Notes under the pieces: generated by a model
Seen by the model: only the letters and a program-made list of their open reading frames with translations
What the model was told of the DNA's origin: nothing
The model's database searches: none
Assembly (NCBI RefSeq): GCF_000741215.1
Contig: NZ_JGYX01000001.1
Location: forward strand, 186,001-250,000
Length of the DNA stretch: 64,000 nucleotides
Direction of reading: 5' to 3'
DNA from: Bifidobacterium pullorum subsp. gallinarum
GTDB taxonomy: Bacteria > Actinomycetota > Actinomycetes > Actinomycetales > Bifidobacteriaceae
Program-made: the position numbers and the translations under genes
Shown: piece by piece, positions 18,153 to 28,009 of the stretch
Numbering within the stretch: the stretch's first letter is position 1
How the letters are laid out: each line of letters starts with the position of its first letter

Positions 18153-20246
18153 TCAGTCGTTATCCTGCATGGCGGCGTCGGCCCCGTCATCGTGCACGGA
18201 CGGCTCGTCCGCGTCGGGCTGTCCGTCCTCCGGCTGCTGACGCCGAATCTTCTCGGACACGCTAGCAAGCGAATCTGACATATTCGTCTTGGCCTGGTCG
18301 ATGGCCTGGCGCATCTTCGGGCTCATGGTCTCGGAGGCCTGGCGAACGCTTTCCGAGGCCTGGCGAACCGTTTCGGTGGTCCTGTCCAGGATGCGCACCG
18401 TGGCGGGCAGCGAGCGGACGGGGTTCTTCGGCGCGTACAGCACGTCCTCGATCAGATCCGCGTACCGCTGCAGCACCTTGGGACGCACCACCTTCATGCT
18501 CGGCGTCAGTGTGCCCTCCGCCTGGTTGAAGTCGTGGTCCAGAATCACGAACTTGCGCACCGACTCGGCGCGGGAGACATTGGCGTTGGCGTGGTCCACG
18601 AACTGCTGGATATAGGCGCGCACCGCATCGTTGCGCACGATCTGCTCATGGTCCATCGCCGTATCCAGCCCCTGCCCCTGCAGCCAGCTGGCCAGCATCT
18701 CGTCGTCCAGCGCGATCAACGCGGCGACGAAGGGCTTGTTGTCCCCGACGATGACGGTATGTGCCACGATCGGGCAGGTGTTGATGATGTCCTCCATCGG
18801 CGCGGGGCTGATGTTCTTGCCGCCCGCCGTGATGATGATGTCCTTCTTGCGTCCGGTGATGTAGAGGAAGCCGTCATCGTCGATGCGGCCCAGGTCGCCG
18901 CTGTGCAGCCAGCCGTCCTCCTCAAGCACCTCGGCGGTGAGCTCGGGCTGCTTGTAGTAGCCGAGGAACACGTTCGGCCCCTTGATCATCACCTCGTCGT
19001 CATCGGCGAGCTTCAGCGCGATGCCGGGACCGGGCTTGCCGGCCGAGCCGACACGGTTCGCATCCTCGAAATTGACCACGCAAGGCGCCGCCGTCTCGGT
19101 CATGCCATAGCCCTGGATGAAGGTGATGCCGTCCATGCCGTTGAAGAAATGCGCCAGGTCGGCGTTCATCGGGGCGCCGCCGCACGCCAGGTACTTGAGG
19201 TTGGGTCCCAGCGCCGATCGCACCGAGGCGCCGACGACCTTCATGTAGAACGCATGCTGCAGCCGTTCGGCCACGGGATGCGGCCTGCCGGCCATCTCGT
19301 CCTTGGACCATTGGGTGAAATGTGCCACGGCCTTGGCGAAGATCCGTCCGCGGATACCAGCACCGGCCTTCTGCGAGGCGGCGTTGTAGACCTTCTCGAA
19401 CACGCGCGGCACCCCCAGCAGATAGGTGGGCTTGAATCCCCTCAGATCGGCCAGCAGATGGTCGGCGTTGGGGATGTAGCCCACCACGCCGTTCGCGCCG
19501 ATCGCCACGTACTGGATGTACCGGGCGAAGCAATGCGCCAGCGGCAGGAACAGCAGCAGGCGGCTGGGCTGGAACAGCATCTCGTCCAGCACGTCGTATC
19601 CCGCATACACGATGTGGGTGAAGTTCCGGTGCGAGAGCATGGCGCCCTTCGGACGCCCCGTGGAACCGGACGTGTACACGATGGTGGCCAGATCGTCGGC
19701 CTTGACGCGGGCGATGGCCTCGTCCAGCTCGGCATCGCTGACCGCCCCGCCGAAATCGACGACCGCGTCCACGCCGGCCGCGCGGAAGTTGAACACGTAT
19801 CCGAACCCTTCACGACCGCCGCACAGATCCTCCAGGATGTGTGCGTGCGCGTCGTCCCCGGCGAACGCAATCACCGGGTCGACGTCGTTGACGATGTTCT
19901 CGGCCTGCCTGGCGGAATCCGTCTCATAGATCGGCACACTGACCGCGCCGATGGCCGCGCAGGCGAAATCGACGACGCCCCAGTCGTAGCAGGTCGGCGA
20001 ATAGATGACGACCATGCTCCCCGGACGCACGTCCAACGCCATCAATCCCTTGGCCACGGCACGCACACGCTCCAGCATCTGCGCGGCGGTGACATCGTGC
20101 CATCGACGGGTGTCCTCGTCCTGCCACTGGGCGACGACGTCCTCGGCGTCGCGGGCCGCGCGTAATGCGAGCAGCGAGTAGATGGTGTCCTGTTCGGTGG
20201 TTTCACGGATGGGGTCCACGGCATATTCACGCAACATGACTCTCAT
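18153..20246 (-). CDS. fadD: long-chain acyl-CoA synthetase with repeat-bearing C-terminal extension
   Basis: The 697-residue AMP-forming enzyme activates fatty acids. The ATP motif is [16 protein letters not shown], followed by [12 protein letters not shown] and [18 protein letters not shown]. Past the catalytic domain is an extension of about 85 residues with a repeated RQASE unit ([17 protein letters not shown]), a helical stretch ([20 protein letters not shown]) and an acidic tail; the paralogue at 25181-26995 lacks it. The start is 20246 or 20237; neither has a strong ribosome site. Bifidobacteria are not known for beta-oxidation, so lipid or envelope precursor activation is the likelier role. 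Confidence 0.93.
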   Translation of the reverse strand: MRVMLREYAVDPIRETTEQDTIYSLLALRAARDAEDVVAQWQDEDTRRWHDVTAAQMLERVRAVAKGLMALDVRPGSMVVIYSPTCYDWGVVDFACAAIGAVSVPIYETDSARQAENIVNDVDPVIAFAGDDAHAHILEDLCGGREGFGYVFNFRAAGVDAVVDFGGAVSDAELDEAIARVKADDLATIVYTSGSTGRPKGAMLSHRNFTHIVYAGYDVLDEMLFQPSRLLLFLPLAHCFARYIQYVAIGANGVVGYIPNADHLLADLRGFKPTYLLGVPRVFEKVYNAASQKAGAGIRGRIFAKAVAHFTQWSKDEMAGRPHPVAERLQHAFYMKVVGASVRSALGPNLKYLACGGAPMNADLAHFFNGMDGITFIQGYGMTETAAPCVVNFEDANRVGSAGKPGPGIALKLADDDEVMIKGPNVFLGYYKQPELTAEVLEEDGWLHSGDLGRIDDDGFLYITGRKKDIIITAGGKNISPAPMEDIINTCPIVAHTVIVGDNKPFVAALIALDDEMLASWLQGQGLDTAMDHEQIVRNDAVRAYIQQFVDHANANVSRAESVRKFVILDHDFNQAEGTLTPSMKVVRPKVLQRYADLIEDVLYAPKNPVRSLPATVRILDRTTETVRQASESVRQASETMSPKMRQAIDQAKTNMSDSLASVSEKIRRQQPEDGQPDADEPSVHDDGADAAMQDND

Positions 20247-20293
20247 CTTAGTGCCGGCGCACGGCGGTGCCGAATCGGCACGCCGCCGGCCGC

Positions 20294-20776
20294 TCAGCCC
20301 ACATCGGCCAGCGTGCACATCCATCGGCTGCCCACGCGCTTGAACACCAGGTTCGCCCAGTAGTGGGTGCGTCCGATGGTCAGATGGGCGGTCAGCTCCA
20401 GCGTGCCGGGACTGACGAACATGCCGAGGATCTGGTGGGGCACCACCGGCAGGAAGCAGAATTGCTCCCTGAGCTCCCGGTGATTCTGCATATGGTTCTC
20501 CAGCAGGTGCGACATCGTTTCCAGTTTGGTCAGACAGTTCGCTGTCAGGTTGCGCTGCAGCATCGACGGGGCCAGCCGCCCGCGCATGACATCGGTGCAC
20601 CGGCATGCCAGCCAGCAGGAGGACAGAGCCAGCGACCGGCTGTCCTCAGGCGTGATATGGTCCTCGAAGCACCGGACGATATGATACGGCACCGGCTGTT
20701 TGGACAGTTCGATCTGAATGAACCCGTCGTCGCTGGGCAACCCTTGCGCCGTTCGACGTTGAACATCCCCTTGCAT
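20294..20776 (-). CDS. Rv3235-like hypothetical protein
   Basis: The 160-residue soluble protein has the actinobacterial Rv3235/DUF6459-like layout: a helical centre (ALSSCWLACRCTDVMRGR with LAPSMLQRNL) and a C-terminal beta-rich part ending RWMCTLADVG, close to the WxC-x3-D/E-G ending of that family. No enzyme motif is seen. It has its own upstream region and follows the guaB3 terminator. In mycobacteria the relative lies near secA. Function unknown; the family assignment is from remembered motifs and is moderate. Confidence 0.7.
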   Translation of the reverse strand: MQGDVQRRTAQGLPSDDGFIQIELSKQPVPYHIVRCFEDHITPEDSRSLALSSCWLACRCTDVMRGRLAPSMLQRNLTANCLTKLETMSHLLENHMQNHRELREQFCFLPVVPHQILGMFVSPGTLELTAHLTIGRTHYWANLVFKRVGSRWMCTLADVG

Positions 20777-20854
20777 AGTGACCCCCTTTGGTCAATGGCC
20801 GTCCCCCCGCATCCTTTTGACGCAAGGTAATGGGCCGTTACCATCCCACAACAG

Positions 20855-20890
20855 CACAAAACAATTCGCCCCGCAACCGTGCGGGGCGAA
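20855..20890 (-). terminator. terminator after guaB3
   Basis: TTCGCCCCGC and GCGGGGCGAA pair perfectly (20865-20874 and 20881-20890) around a 6-nt loop. On the minus strand TTGTTTTGTGC follows. Confidence 0.85.
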
Positions 20891-20892
20891 AA

Positions 20893-20909
20893 TGTGGATA
20901 AGTGGACAA
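20893..20909 (-). promoter_or_regulatory. tandem DnaA-box-like sites
   Basis: On the minus strand the 17 bases read TTGTCCACTTATCCACA: one box matching TTGTCCAC and one perfect TTATCCACA in tandem. They sit between the guaB3 stop and its terminator. It may be a chance match or a DnaA-titration or regulatory site; there is no origin-like gene context here. Confidence 0.4.
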
Positions 20910-20916
20910 CGGCCGG

Positions 20917-22041
20917 TCAGACGCCCCTATGGGCGTTCACCGCCACGCCGCAGCGCTGGAAGCTCTTCAGGTCCACATAACCCGTTGAGGCCATGGCCCG
21001 GCGCAACGCACCGATGAAGTTAGTGGTGCCGTCCGCCTGATGGCTGGGACCGTACAGGATCTCCTCCAGGGTGCCGACGGTGCCCACATTCGTGCGGTAG
21101 CCGCGGGGCAGCGTCTGGTGACGCGCCTCGGCGCCCCAGTGCATGCCCTTGCCCGGCGCCTCGGTGGCGCGGGCCAGCGGAGCTCCCAGCATGACGGCGT
21201 CGGCGCCCAGCGCGAACGCCTTGACGAAACTGCCCGACGTGCCCATGCCGCCATCGGCGATCACCTGCACGTACCGTCCGCCGGACTCGTCCATGTAATC
21301 GCGGCGAGCCTCGGCCACGTCCGCGATGGCCGTGGCCATCGGGGCCTCCACGCCGATCGTCGCACGCGTGGCGGAAACGGCGCCGCCGCCGAACCCGACC
21401 AGCACGCCGGCCGCGCCGGTGCGCATCAGGTGCAGGGCCGCCGTATAGTTGGCCGCACCGCCGACGATGACCGGCACGTCCAGGTCATAGATGAACCGCT
21501 TGAGGTTCAGCGGCTCGTGCGTGTTCGACACGTGTTCGGCGGAGACCACTGTGCCGCGGATGACGAACAAATCGACGCCGGCGTCCACCACGGTGGAGTA
21601 GAACTGCTGCGTGCGCTGGGGCGACAAGGCGCCGGCGACCGTGACACCGGCGTCACGGATCTCATGCAGACGCATGGTGATCAGCTCGGGCTTGATCGGC
21701 TCGGCGTATGCGCGCTGGATGGCGCTGGTCGCCTCGTCGGCGGGCAATGCCGCGATCCGGTCGAAAACCGGCTGCGGATCCTCGTACCTGGTCCACAGGC
21801 CTTCGAGATCCAGCACACCCAGACCGCCGAGCTTGCCCATGGCGATGGCCGTTGCGGGGCTGGTCACCGAATCCATCGGCGCCGCGATGACCGGAACATC
21901 GAACTCGTAGGCATCCACCTGCCATGCGGTTGACACATCACCCGAATCACGGGTACGGCGCGACGGGACGATCGAGATGTCGTCGAGCGAATAGGCAAGA
22001 CGCCCCTTCTTGCCCAAGCCGATTTCAATTTCCTGAGACAT
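20917..22041 (-). CDS. guaB3: GuaB3-type IMP dehydrogenase/GMP reductase family protein
   Basis: The 374-residue protein is a shortened IMPDH-family barrel without CBS domains. It has FDVPVIAAPMDSVTSPATA, VIVGGAANYTAALHLM and IADGGMGTSGSFVKA. The active-site loop that carries Cys in GuaB/GuaC reads GFGGGAVSATRATIG and has no Cys. Actinobacterial GuaB3 proteins share this feature. Work on other GuaB3 proteins suggests a GMP-reductase-like activity, but it is not settled for Cys-less ones. It is divergent from icd. Confidence 0.9.
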   Translation of the reverse strand: MSQEIEIGLGKKGRLAYSLDDISIVPSRRTRDSGDVSTAWQVDAYEFDVPVIAAPMDSVTSPATAIAMGKLGGLGVLDLEGLWTRYEDPQPVFDRIAALPADEATSAIQRAYAEPIKPELITMRLHEIRDAGVTVAGALSPQRTQQFYSTVVDAGVDLFVIRGTVVSAEHVSNTHEPLNLKRFIYDLDVPVIVGGAANYTAALHLMRTGAAGVLVGFGGGAVSATRATIGVEAPMATAIADVAEARRDYMDESGGRYVQVIADGGMGTSGSFVKAFALGADAVMLGAPLARATEAPGKGMHWGAEARHQTLPRGYRTNVGTVGTLEEILYGPSHQADGTTNFIGALRRAMASTGYVDLKSFQRCGVAVNAHRGV

Positions 22042-22158
22042 ACCTTCAAGGCTAATGCTCAGGTGGGACTCGGTGTCAACATCGTGGACAAACCCGACGC
22101 GCATCGCCGGCTTGCGATATGACTGGAACCATCGCCACGCACCGTATGAGGAGGAACC

Positions 22159-23376
22159 ATGGCCAAGATCAAGGTCGCAGGCAAGGTCGTCGAACTCGAC
22201 GGCGACGAAATGACCCGCGTGATCTGGAAGGATATCAAGGACCGTCTGATCCTGCCGTATCTCGACATCGACCTGGAATACTACGATCTGGGCATCGAGA
22301 ACCGCGACGCCACCGACGACCAGGTGACCATCGACGCGGCGCAGGCCATCAAGCGCGAACATGTCGGCGTCAAATGCGCCACGATCACACCCGACGAGGC
22401 ACGCGTCGAGGAATTCGGCCTCAAGCGCATGTGGAAGTCGCCCAACGGCACGATCCGCAACATCCTGGGCGGCACGATCTTCCGCGAGCCGATCGTCATC
22501 TCGAACATCCCCCGTCTGGTTCCCGGGTGGACCAAGCCGATCGTGGTGGCACGCCATGCGTTCGGCGACCAGTACAAGGCCACCGATTTCAAGGTTCCCG
22601 GGCCGGGGCGGCTCACCGTCACCTTCACGCCCGAGGACGGCTCCGAACCCATCGAGCATGTGGTGTTCGACTACCCCGGTTCCGGTGTGGCCCAGGTGCA
22701 GTACAACCTGGACGATTCCATCCGCGGCTTCGCCCGCGCCTGCTTCAACTACGGTCTGATGCGCGGATACCCGGTGTATCTGTCGACGAAGAACACGATC
22801 CTCAAAGCCTACGACGGCCGGTTCAAGGATCTGTTCGCAGAGGTGTTCGACACCGAATACCGGCAGCGGTTCGAACAGGCCGGTCTGACCTACGAGCACC
22901 GCCTGATCGACGATATGGTGGCCAGCTCGCTGAAATGGCATGGCGGGTACGTGTGGGCATGCAAGAACTACGATGGCGACGTGCAGTCGGACACCGTGGC
23001 ACAGGGATTCGGATCGCTGGGACTGATGACCTCGGTGCTGATGACCCCGGACGGCCAGACGGTCGAGGCCGAGGCCGCCCACGGCACCGTGACGCGCCAC
23101 TACCGCCGTTGGCAGCAGGGCGAGAAGACCTCCACCAATCCGATCGCCTCGATCTACGCCTGGACCGGCGGCCTCAAGCACCGCGCCAAACTCGACGGCA
23201 CGCCCGAAGTGGAGCATTTCGCCGTCACGCTGGAGCGCACCATCATCCGCACCGTGGAATCCGGCCGCATGACCAAGGACCTGGCCATGCTCATCGGCCC
23301 CGACCAGCCGTGGCTGGACACCGACGGGTTCATGGATGCGCTGGATGAGGAGCTCGCCAGAGCATTGCACGGCTGA
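22159..23376 (+). CDS. icd: NADP-dependent isocitrate dehydrogenase
   Basis: The 405-residue enzyme is the type-II/eukaryote-like NADP isocitrate dehydrogenase, shown by [24 protein letters not shown] and [11 protein letters not shown]. It produces 2-oxoglutarate, in bifidobacteria chiefly for glutamate synthesis because the TCA cycle is incomplete. A GAGGAGG site precedes ATG 22159. It is divergent from guaB3 across 117 bp and ends at a hairpin terminator. Confidence 0.97.
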   Translation: MAKIKVAGKVVELDGDEMTRVIWKDIKDRLILPYLDIDLEYYDLGIENRDATDDQVTIDAAQAIKREHVGVKCATITPDEARVEEFGLKRMWKSPNGTIRNILGGTIFREPIVISNIPRLVPGWTKPIVVARHAFGDQYKATDFKVPGPGRLTVTFTPEDGSEPIEHVVFDYPGSGVAQVQYNLDDSIRGFARACFNYGLMRGYPVYLSTKNTILKAYDGRFKDLFAEVFDTEYRQRFEQAGLTYEHRLIDDMVASSLKWHGGYVWACKNYDGDVQSDTVAQGFGSLGLMTSVLMTPDGQTVEAEAAHGTVTRHYRRWQQGEKTSTNPIASIYAWTGGLKHRAKLDGTPEVEHFAVTLERTIIRTVESGRMTKDLAMLIGPDQPWLDTDGFMDALDEELARALHG

Positions 23377-23398
23377 CACGGCGACCGCCGCAGGTCGA

Positions 23399-23440
23399 CG
23401 CCCGGATCGCAGGGTTTTCCGCCGGCATCCGGGCGTTGGT
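23399..23440 (+). terminator. terminator after icd
   Basis: CGCCCGGAT (23399-23407) pairs with ATCCGGGCG (23427-23435) across a loop of 19 nt and is followed by TTGGTG. It begins 22 bp after the icd stop. Confidence 0.6.
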
Positions 23441-23505
23441 GTATCGCGCCTACTAGAATCGTGGTGCAGTAGTGGTAGTGGTAACACGGCAAAGTTGAGG
23501 TAACG

Positions 23506-25050
23506 ATGCGACGCAGGCAGGTCTTCGTCCGGCTGGCGGCGGCTGCAGCCGTCCTTTCGTTGGCGGTGCCGCTCTCCGGCTGCACCGCACGGCAGGAGGA
23601 GCCCGAGCCCTCCGATCCGCAGGCGCACGAGGCGGGCACGGTGGCCATCTTCACACCGACCGACGGCCTGACCATTTCACAGCACACACCGTTGAACAAA
23701 TGGCAGGCGTTGACGCCCGAGCTCGAACAGGCCTTGCAGGAGCAAGGCTTCTCCCGGGAAGACATCCATGTCCACACCTCGGACGGATTGGCACGGCAGA
23801 GCCGGGACATCCAGGATTATGTGGTCGAGGCGCTCACCCCGAACGAGGACGACCCCCAACCCGACGAGATCACGCTGGTTGTGGCCCCCGCGGTGGAGGC
23901 GGGCGACGCCACCCGCCAATACGGCGACTACGTGACCGAGCATATCGACTGGAGCGCCGACGACATCGACTCACAGGACGAGGAGACCTCCGAGGACGAC
24001 CGGAAGGCCGAACAGGACGCGCAACGACTGGTGACGGCGCTGGATCTGGCCAGGGAAGCGGGCATGCGCGTGGTGCTGATGGCCAGTACGATCACCGGAT
24101 TCACCCCGGACGCCTACGTGCAGATGTCCGACGCGGAACGGATTGGCGCCATTCAAGCGCAGAATATCGTGGACAAGCTCAAGTTGGACACCACCAGCGT
24201 GGAGAACCCCAAATACATCGAGGTGATGCTCCCCCGCAACACGGTATCCGAGGATACCTCCGACACCGACGAGAGCGAACAGGAGACCGACGACTTCGCC
24301 GCGGCGGCGTTCCGCGGCGCGTGGAACGTGCTCGCGCCGTATTTCCAGGACGGACGCGCGTTGAGTCCCTCCGGTCTGCTGACCGCCGAGACCACCGCAG
24401 ACGATTGGCGTTCTGTGGCGTTCGACGCCTCCGACGAGGACGCGATCGCATCCGAACTGACCCAACGGCTGCGCATGGACGATGCCGATGCCAGGCACAC
24501 GCGCGTCGACGGCATCATCGCCATGAACGATTACGTGGCCTCCTCGGTGATCGGCCAGCTGTCATCACTGGGCTACGTCGGCACGTCGGCCGACATCAAC
24601 CCCTCCATCTCGATCTCGGGCATTGTCGGGAACATCGCCGGACGCAAGGACCTGGTCAAGCAACCGGTCCCGGATCCGATCAAGGCGCCGGAGGAATCGG
24701 GCGATAACGCCGACGGAGATATCGACGACGACATCGAACGCATGAATTCCCGCTGGCCGATCGTCACCGGATATGGGGCGTATCTCGACATCATCCCCCG
24801 CATCGTCGACGGCCAGCAGTGGATGACCGCGCTGGAGGACCGTGTGGCCATCAGCGATGATGTGGCCCAAATCTGCGCGCGCCTGGACGCCGACAAGCCG
24901 CTGGATGACCTGGAAGGCATCAGCACCACGGACATCAACGGCTCCAAGGTGCCCACGCTGACCGAACCGCTGGTGGCGGTAAGCGCCAGCAATCTCAAGG
25001 AAGCGCTGATCGACCCCGAATACATCACGCTTGCGGACGCGGGGTTGTAA
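23506..25050 (+). CDS. periplasmic sugar-binding-type lipoprotein, orphan
   Basis: The 514-residue protein has a lipoprotein signal: basic MRRRQVFVR, hydrophobic stretch, lipobox LSGC with Cys about residue 26. The body fits a periplasmic-binding-protein (LacI/RbsB-like) fold: VAIFTPTDGLTISQ, a middle domain and DGIIAMNDYVASSVIGQL, which resembles the hinge region of sugar binders. Acidic low-complexity inserts (SEDTSDTDESEQETDD and EESGDNADGDIDDD) are unusual. No ABC permease or ATPase is adjacent, so its transporter is elsewhere or it has another role. It would be a Lgt substrate. Confidence 0.82.
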   Translation: MRRRQVFVRLAAAAAVLSLAVPLSGCTARQEEPEPSDPQAHEAGTVAIFTPTDGLTISQHTPLNKWQALTPELEQALQEQGFSREDIHVHTSDGLARQSRDIQDYVVEALTPNEDDPQPDEITLVVAPAVEAGDATRQYGDYVTEHIDWSADDIDSQDEETSEDDRKAEQDAQRLVTALDLAREAGMRVVLMASTITGFTPDAYVQMSDAERIGAIQAQNIVDKLKLDTTSVENPKYIEVMLPRNTVSEDTSDTDESEQETDDFAAAAFRGAWNVLAPYFQDGRALSPSGLLTAETTADDWRSVAFDASDEDAIASELTQRLRMDDADARHTRVDGIIAMNDYVASSVIGQLSSLGYVGTSADINPSISISGIVGNIAGRKDLVKQPVPDPIKAPEESGDNADGDIDDDIERMNSRWPIVTGYGAYLDIIPRIVDGQQWMTALEDRVAISDDVAQICARLDADKPLDDLEGISTTDINGSKVPTLTEPLVAVSASNLKEALIDPEYITLADAGL

Positions 25051-25120
25051 CGAAACCGCGCCCGGTCATCCGCGACCCATCCGAGATATCCGAGTCATCG
25101 GAACCACCGCGAACGACGAT

Positions 25121-25150
25121 CGGGGAGAGACCTGTGCGGGTCTCTCCCCG
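25121..25150. terminator. bidirectional terminator between convergent genes
   Basis: CGGGGAGAGACC and GGTCTCTCCCCG form a 12-bp stem between the lipoprotein gene and the second fadD. The U-tracts are weak on both strands. Confidence 0.7.
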
Positions 25151-25180
25151 ATTATCGTTGTCGCTTCGCGTTTCGTGGAT

Positions 25181-26995
25181 TCAGCGCTTCGCCGGGGCGT
25201 AGATCACGGTGTCGATGAGATCGCGATAGTGCTCGGTGACCGCCTGGCGGCGGGCCTTCATGCTCGGGGTCATCAGACCGTTCGCCTCGGTGAATTCGTC
25301 TGGCACGATCTCGAACTTGCGGATCGACTCGGCGCGCGAGACCAATTCGTTCGCCACGTTGACGGCGCGCTCCACTTCGGCGCGAACGATCGGATTGCGG
25401 GCGGCCGTCTGCAGATCAGGCATGGGCTCGGCACCCTGGGAGGTCAGCCACAGATTCGTCTCCCCCAGATCCAACGTGATGATAGCGGCGATGAACGGTT
25501 TGCGATCGCCCACCACCACGCACTGGCCGACCACCGGGGACGTCATCACCGACGCCTCCATGGCACCGGGGGACACGTTCTTGCCGCCGGCGGTGATGAT
25601 CAGGTCCTTCTTGCGCCCGGTCAGGGTGACGAACCCCTCGTCGTCGATCGAACCGAGGTCCCCGGTGTGCAGCCATCCGTCGACGATCTGCTGCTCGGTG
25701 ATCTCGGGGTTGTTGTGGTACCCCTTGCACACCGCCGGACTCTTGATGCACAATTCGCCGTTCTCGTCGATGCCCATCGTCACGCCTTCCAGCGGCAGGC
25801 CGATGGTGCCGATCTTGTAGCCGACCGTCGGGTTCACGCTGGACGGTGCGCAGGTTTCCGTCATGCCGTACCCTTCGAGCAGCGGCAGGCCCACGCCGTT
25901 GAAGAAGTGCGCGACCGACACGTCCAACGGGGCGCCGCCGGAGACCGCGTATTCCACGCTGCCGCCGAACACCTCCATGATGGTGGAGTACACGAGCTTG
26001 TTGTACACGGCGTGCTTGATGTTCAACGCCGCCGGAATGCCGTCGCCCGACTGCTGGGCCTTGGACCATTCACGGGCTACCACCGCGGCGTCGGCGAAGA
26101 TGCGCCCCTTGAGCCCGCGTCCGGCCTTCTGCGAGGCGGCATTGTAGATCTTCTCGAAGATGCGCGGCACGGCCAGGATGAAGGTGGGCTTGAACGCGCT
26201 GAAATCGGCGAGGATCGTCTTCAGGTTGCTGGACAGGCCCAGCGTGACGTTGCCGGCGAAGCAGAAGAACTGCATATACCGGGCGAACACGTGCGCCAAC
26301 GGCAGGAACAGCAGCAGGCGGCGATTCGGCTTCATAGCGATGTCGGGCATGGACTGCACGCCCGAATACGTGATGAACACAAAGCTGCCATGGGTCAATT
26401 CAATCCCCTTGGGCACCCCCGTGGATCCGGAGGTATAGACGATGGTGGCCAGATCATCGCCGCCGACGGCGCGCTCACGCTCATAGAACTCGGCATCGCT
26501 GACGCCGCGGCCATACTCCCGCAGCGTTTCGATGGCGCCGCGGTCGATCACGTAGACGTCGCCGAGATCGGGGCAATGCTCGCGCACGGATTCGATCTTG
26601 TCCCGCTGGGCATCGTTTTCGGCAAACGCCATCCGCACCTGCGAATCGTTGAAGATCATCTCCACCTGAGCCGGCGAATTGGTTTCGTACACCGGCACGG
26701 TCAAGGCGCCGATGGACATGATGGCCATATCCAACGCCGTCCACTGCCAGCACGTGTGCGCGATCACGGAGACGCAGTCCCCGGGCATGATGCCGCGGGC
26801 GATCAGCCCCTTGCCCAGCGAGACCACCAGATCCTTGAACTCCGCGGCGGTGAAGGACCGCCATTGGCCCTGCTCGTCCTTGTATTCAACCAACGAATCC
26901 TGCGGGGCGCGCCGCACGCGCTCCTCGAGGATGGAGAACAGGTTGACGTTGGTGTCGATCGGCTCCTGCAACGGCCGTGTGTATTCCTTGTCCAT
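25181..26995 (-). CDS. fadD: long-chain acyl-CoA synthetase (second copy)
   Basis: The 604-residue AMP-forming acyl-CoA synthetase has YTSGSTGVPKGIELTH, LLEGYGMTETCAPSSV and [20 protein letters not shown], and ends near IYAPAKR without the long tail of its paralogue at 18153-20246. It is similar to mycobacterial FadD15-type enzymes. It lies alone between the lipoprotein and M23 genes. Substrate chain length cannot be read from the sequence. Confidence 0.95.
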   Translation of the reverse strand: MDKEYTRPLQEPIDTNVNLFSILEERVRRAPQDSLVEYKDEQGQWRSFTAAEFKDLVVSLGKGLIARGIMPGDCVSVIAHTCWQWTALDMAIMSIGALTVPVYETNSPAQVEMIFNDSQVRMAFAENDAQRDKIESVREHCPDLGDVYVIDRGAIETLREYGRGVSDAEFYERERAVGGDDLATIVYTSGSTGVPKGIELTHGSFVFITYSGVQSMPDIAMKPNRRLLLFLPLAHVFARYMQFFCFAGNVTLGLSSNLKTILADFSAFKPTFILAVPRIFEKIYNAASQKAGRGLKGRIFADAAVVAREWSKAQQSGDGIPAALNIKHAVYNKLVYSTIMEVFGGSVEYAVSGGAPLDVSVAHFFNGVGLPLLEGYGMTETCAPSSVNPTVGYKIGTIGLPLEGVTMGIDENGELCIKSPAVCKGYHNNPEITEQQIVDGWLHTGDLGSIDDEGFVTLTGRKKDLIITAGGKNVSPGAMEASVMTSPVVGQCVVVGDRKPFIAAIITLDLGETNLWLTSQGAEPMPDLQTAARNPIVRAEVERAVNVANELVSRAESIRKFEIVPDEFTEANGLMTPSMKARRQAVTEHYRDLIDTVIYAPAKR

Positions 26996-27054
26996 GTCGC
27001 TCCCTGACGATGAAACCCTGACAGTTGGATTGTACTATGGCGCGACCCCATAAC

Positions 27055-27663
27055 CTACGTTTCCGTAACCGGCTTGAGCACGATTTTGCGTGTCTCGGCC
27101 TGTCCCACGGGGTCCAGGTACTGCTCATCGCCGGTCCTCACGCCCCAATGCACGCAGGATTCGCCGCAGTGGTCGGATTCGCCGGCAACAGTCGCGAACC
27201 GGTCGCCTCGACCGATTCGGCTGCCCGCCGGCAGTGCGGTTTGGGCGGGTTCGAACGTTGACGTCAGCCGCCCGTGCCGGATCGTGACTACCGATTTGCC
27301 CGCCACCGTGCCGGAGAATGCGATGATGCCATCCGCCGGGGCAAGCAGGTCGCCTCCCAGTTCCACGGCCAGATCCACGCCGCGATGCCCGGGATCCCAC
27401 GGCTGCGGCGGCGGATCGAACGCACCCACCACATGGGCGTCGGCCACCGGCCATGCCATCGAGGCCCTGCAACCCCTCACATCAGCCACGGCGGCCGACG
27501 CCACCGTGGCACTCCGACGCGGAATCGCCACCACCATGCACAGGCAGAGTGCGAGTCCCCCGCCGATGCAGGCCATGGCCGCACCCCGCCGCATATGCTC
27601 CCGTCGCCGCTGCTCCCGGTATCGCCTGCGCCGCAGCCGATTCGCGTACCCGTCGTCCATCAT
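27055..27663 (-). CDS. M23-family metallopeptidase-like envelope protein
   Basis: The 202-residue protein has an Arg-rich start, one N-terminal hydrophobic anchor (AAMACIGGGLALCLCMVVA) and an LytM-like domain with HRGVDLAVELGGDLLAPADG. The usual HxH near the end reads CVHWGV, as in a group of actinobacterial relatives, so the first His of that motif is replaced by Cys. The domain should cut or bind peptidoglycan outside the cell. Start taken at 27663 (tandem ATGs). A 52-bp element shared with the comEA upstream region lies 55 bp before it. Confidence 0.82.
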   Translation of the reverse strand: MMDDGYANRLRRRRYREQRRREHMRRGAAMACIGGGLALCLCMVVAIPRRSATVASAAVADVRGCRASMAWPVADAHVVGAFDPPPQPWDPGHRGVDLAVELGGDLLAPADGIIAFSGTVAGKSVVTIRHGRLTSTFEPAQTALPAGSRIGRGDRFATVAGESDHCGESCVHWGVRTGDEQYLDPVGQAETRKIVLKPVTET

Positions 27664-27717
27664 TCCCCCATTCCATCCGTCTCCCCCGATCACCAGTGTC
27701 GCAGCCACGCCGGGTTC

Positions 27718-27769
27718 AAGTCCAGCCGTTCCCGGCAATGTGGTCGAACGCCGTCAGGTTATCCACCGC
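27718..27769 (-). promoter_or_regulatory. upstream element shared with comEA (copy A)
   Basis: Reading on the plus strand: AAGTCCAG (27718-27725), 8 bp, GGCAATGTGGTCGAAC (27734-27749), 7 bp, GGTTATCCACCGC (27757-27769). The same order and nearly the same spacing occur at 35527-35577. It lies upstream of the M23 gene. Confidence 0.55.
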
Positions 27770-27804
27770 AATACGGCACCCCGCCCCGTTGCGACACGCC
27801 GAAG

Positions 27805-27832
27805 TTGCACTCGTGTCATTTACGGCTATTCT
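27805..27832 (+). promoter_or_regulatory. promoter of tRNA-Asn copy 1
   Basis: TTGCAC (27805-27810), 16 bp, TATTCT (27827-27832), about 40 bp before the tRNA. Copy 2 has the same spacing. Confidence 0.6.
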
Positions 27833-27871
27833 TATCTTCTTGTGCGCGGCAGTTCGCCGGGCGCGGAACAT

Positions 27872-27944
<73 letters not shown>

Positions 27945-27952
27945 CCACAACA

Positions 27953-27980
27953 AAAGGCCATCTCCCGGGAGATGGCCTTT
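27953..27980 (+). terminator. terminator of tRNA-Asn copy 1
   Basis: AAAGGCCATCTCCC folds back on GGGAGATGGCCTTT, forming a continuous self-complementary hairpin that ends in TTT. Confidence 0.85.
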
Positions 27981-28009
27981 CGCATATCCCGACAACAGGA
28001 GGGTGCCGT

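Noticed and set aside
20893..20909. Possible replication origin
   Set aside because: Two DnaA-like boxes only, with no dnaA, dnaN or AT-rich unwinding region nearby.
27741..27760. LexA/SOS box in the GTCGAACG element
   Set aside because: Only one half-site (TCGAAC) is present; the second half does not match in either copy A or copy B.
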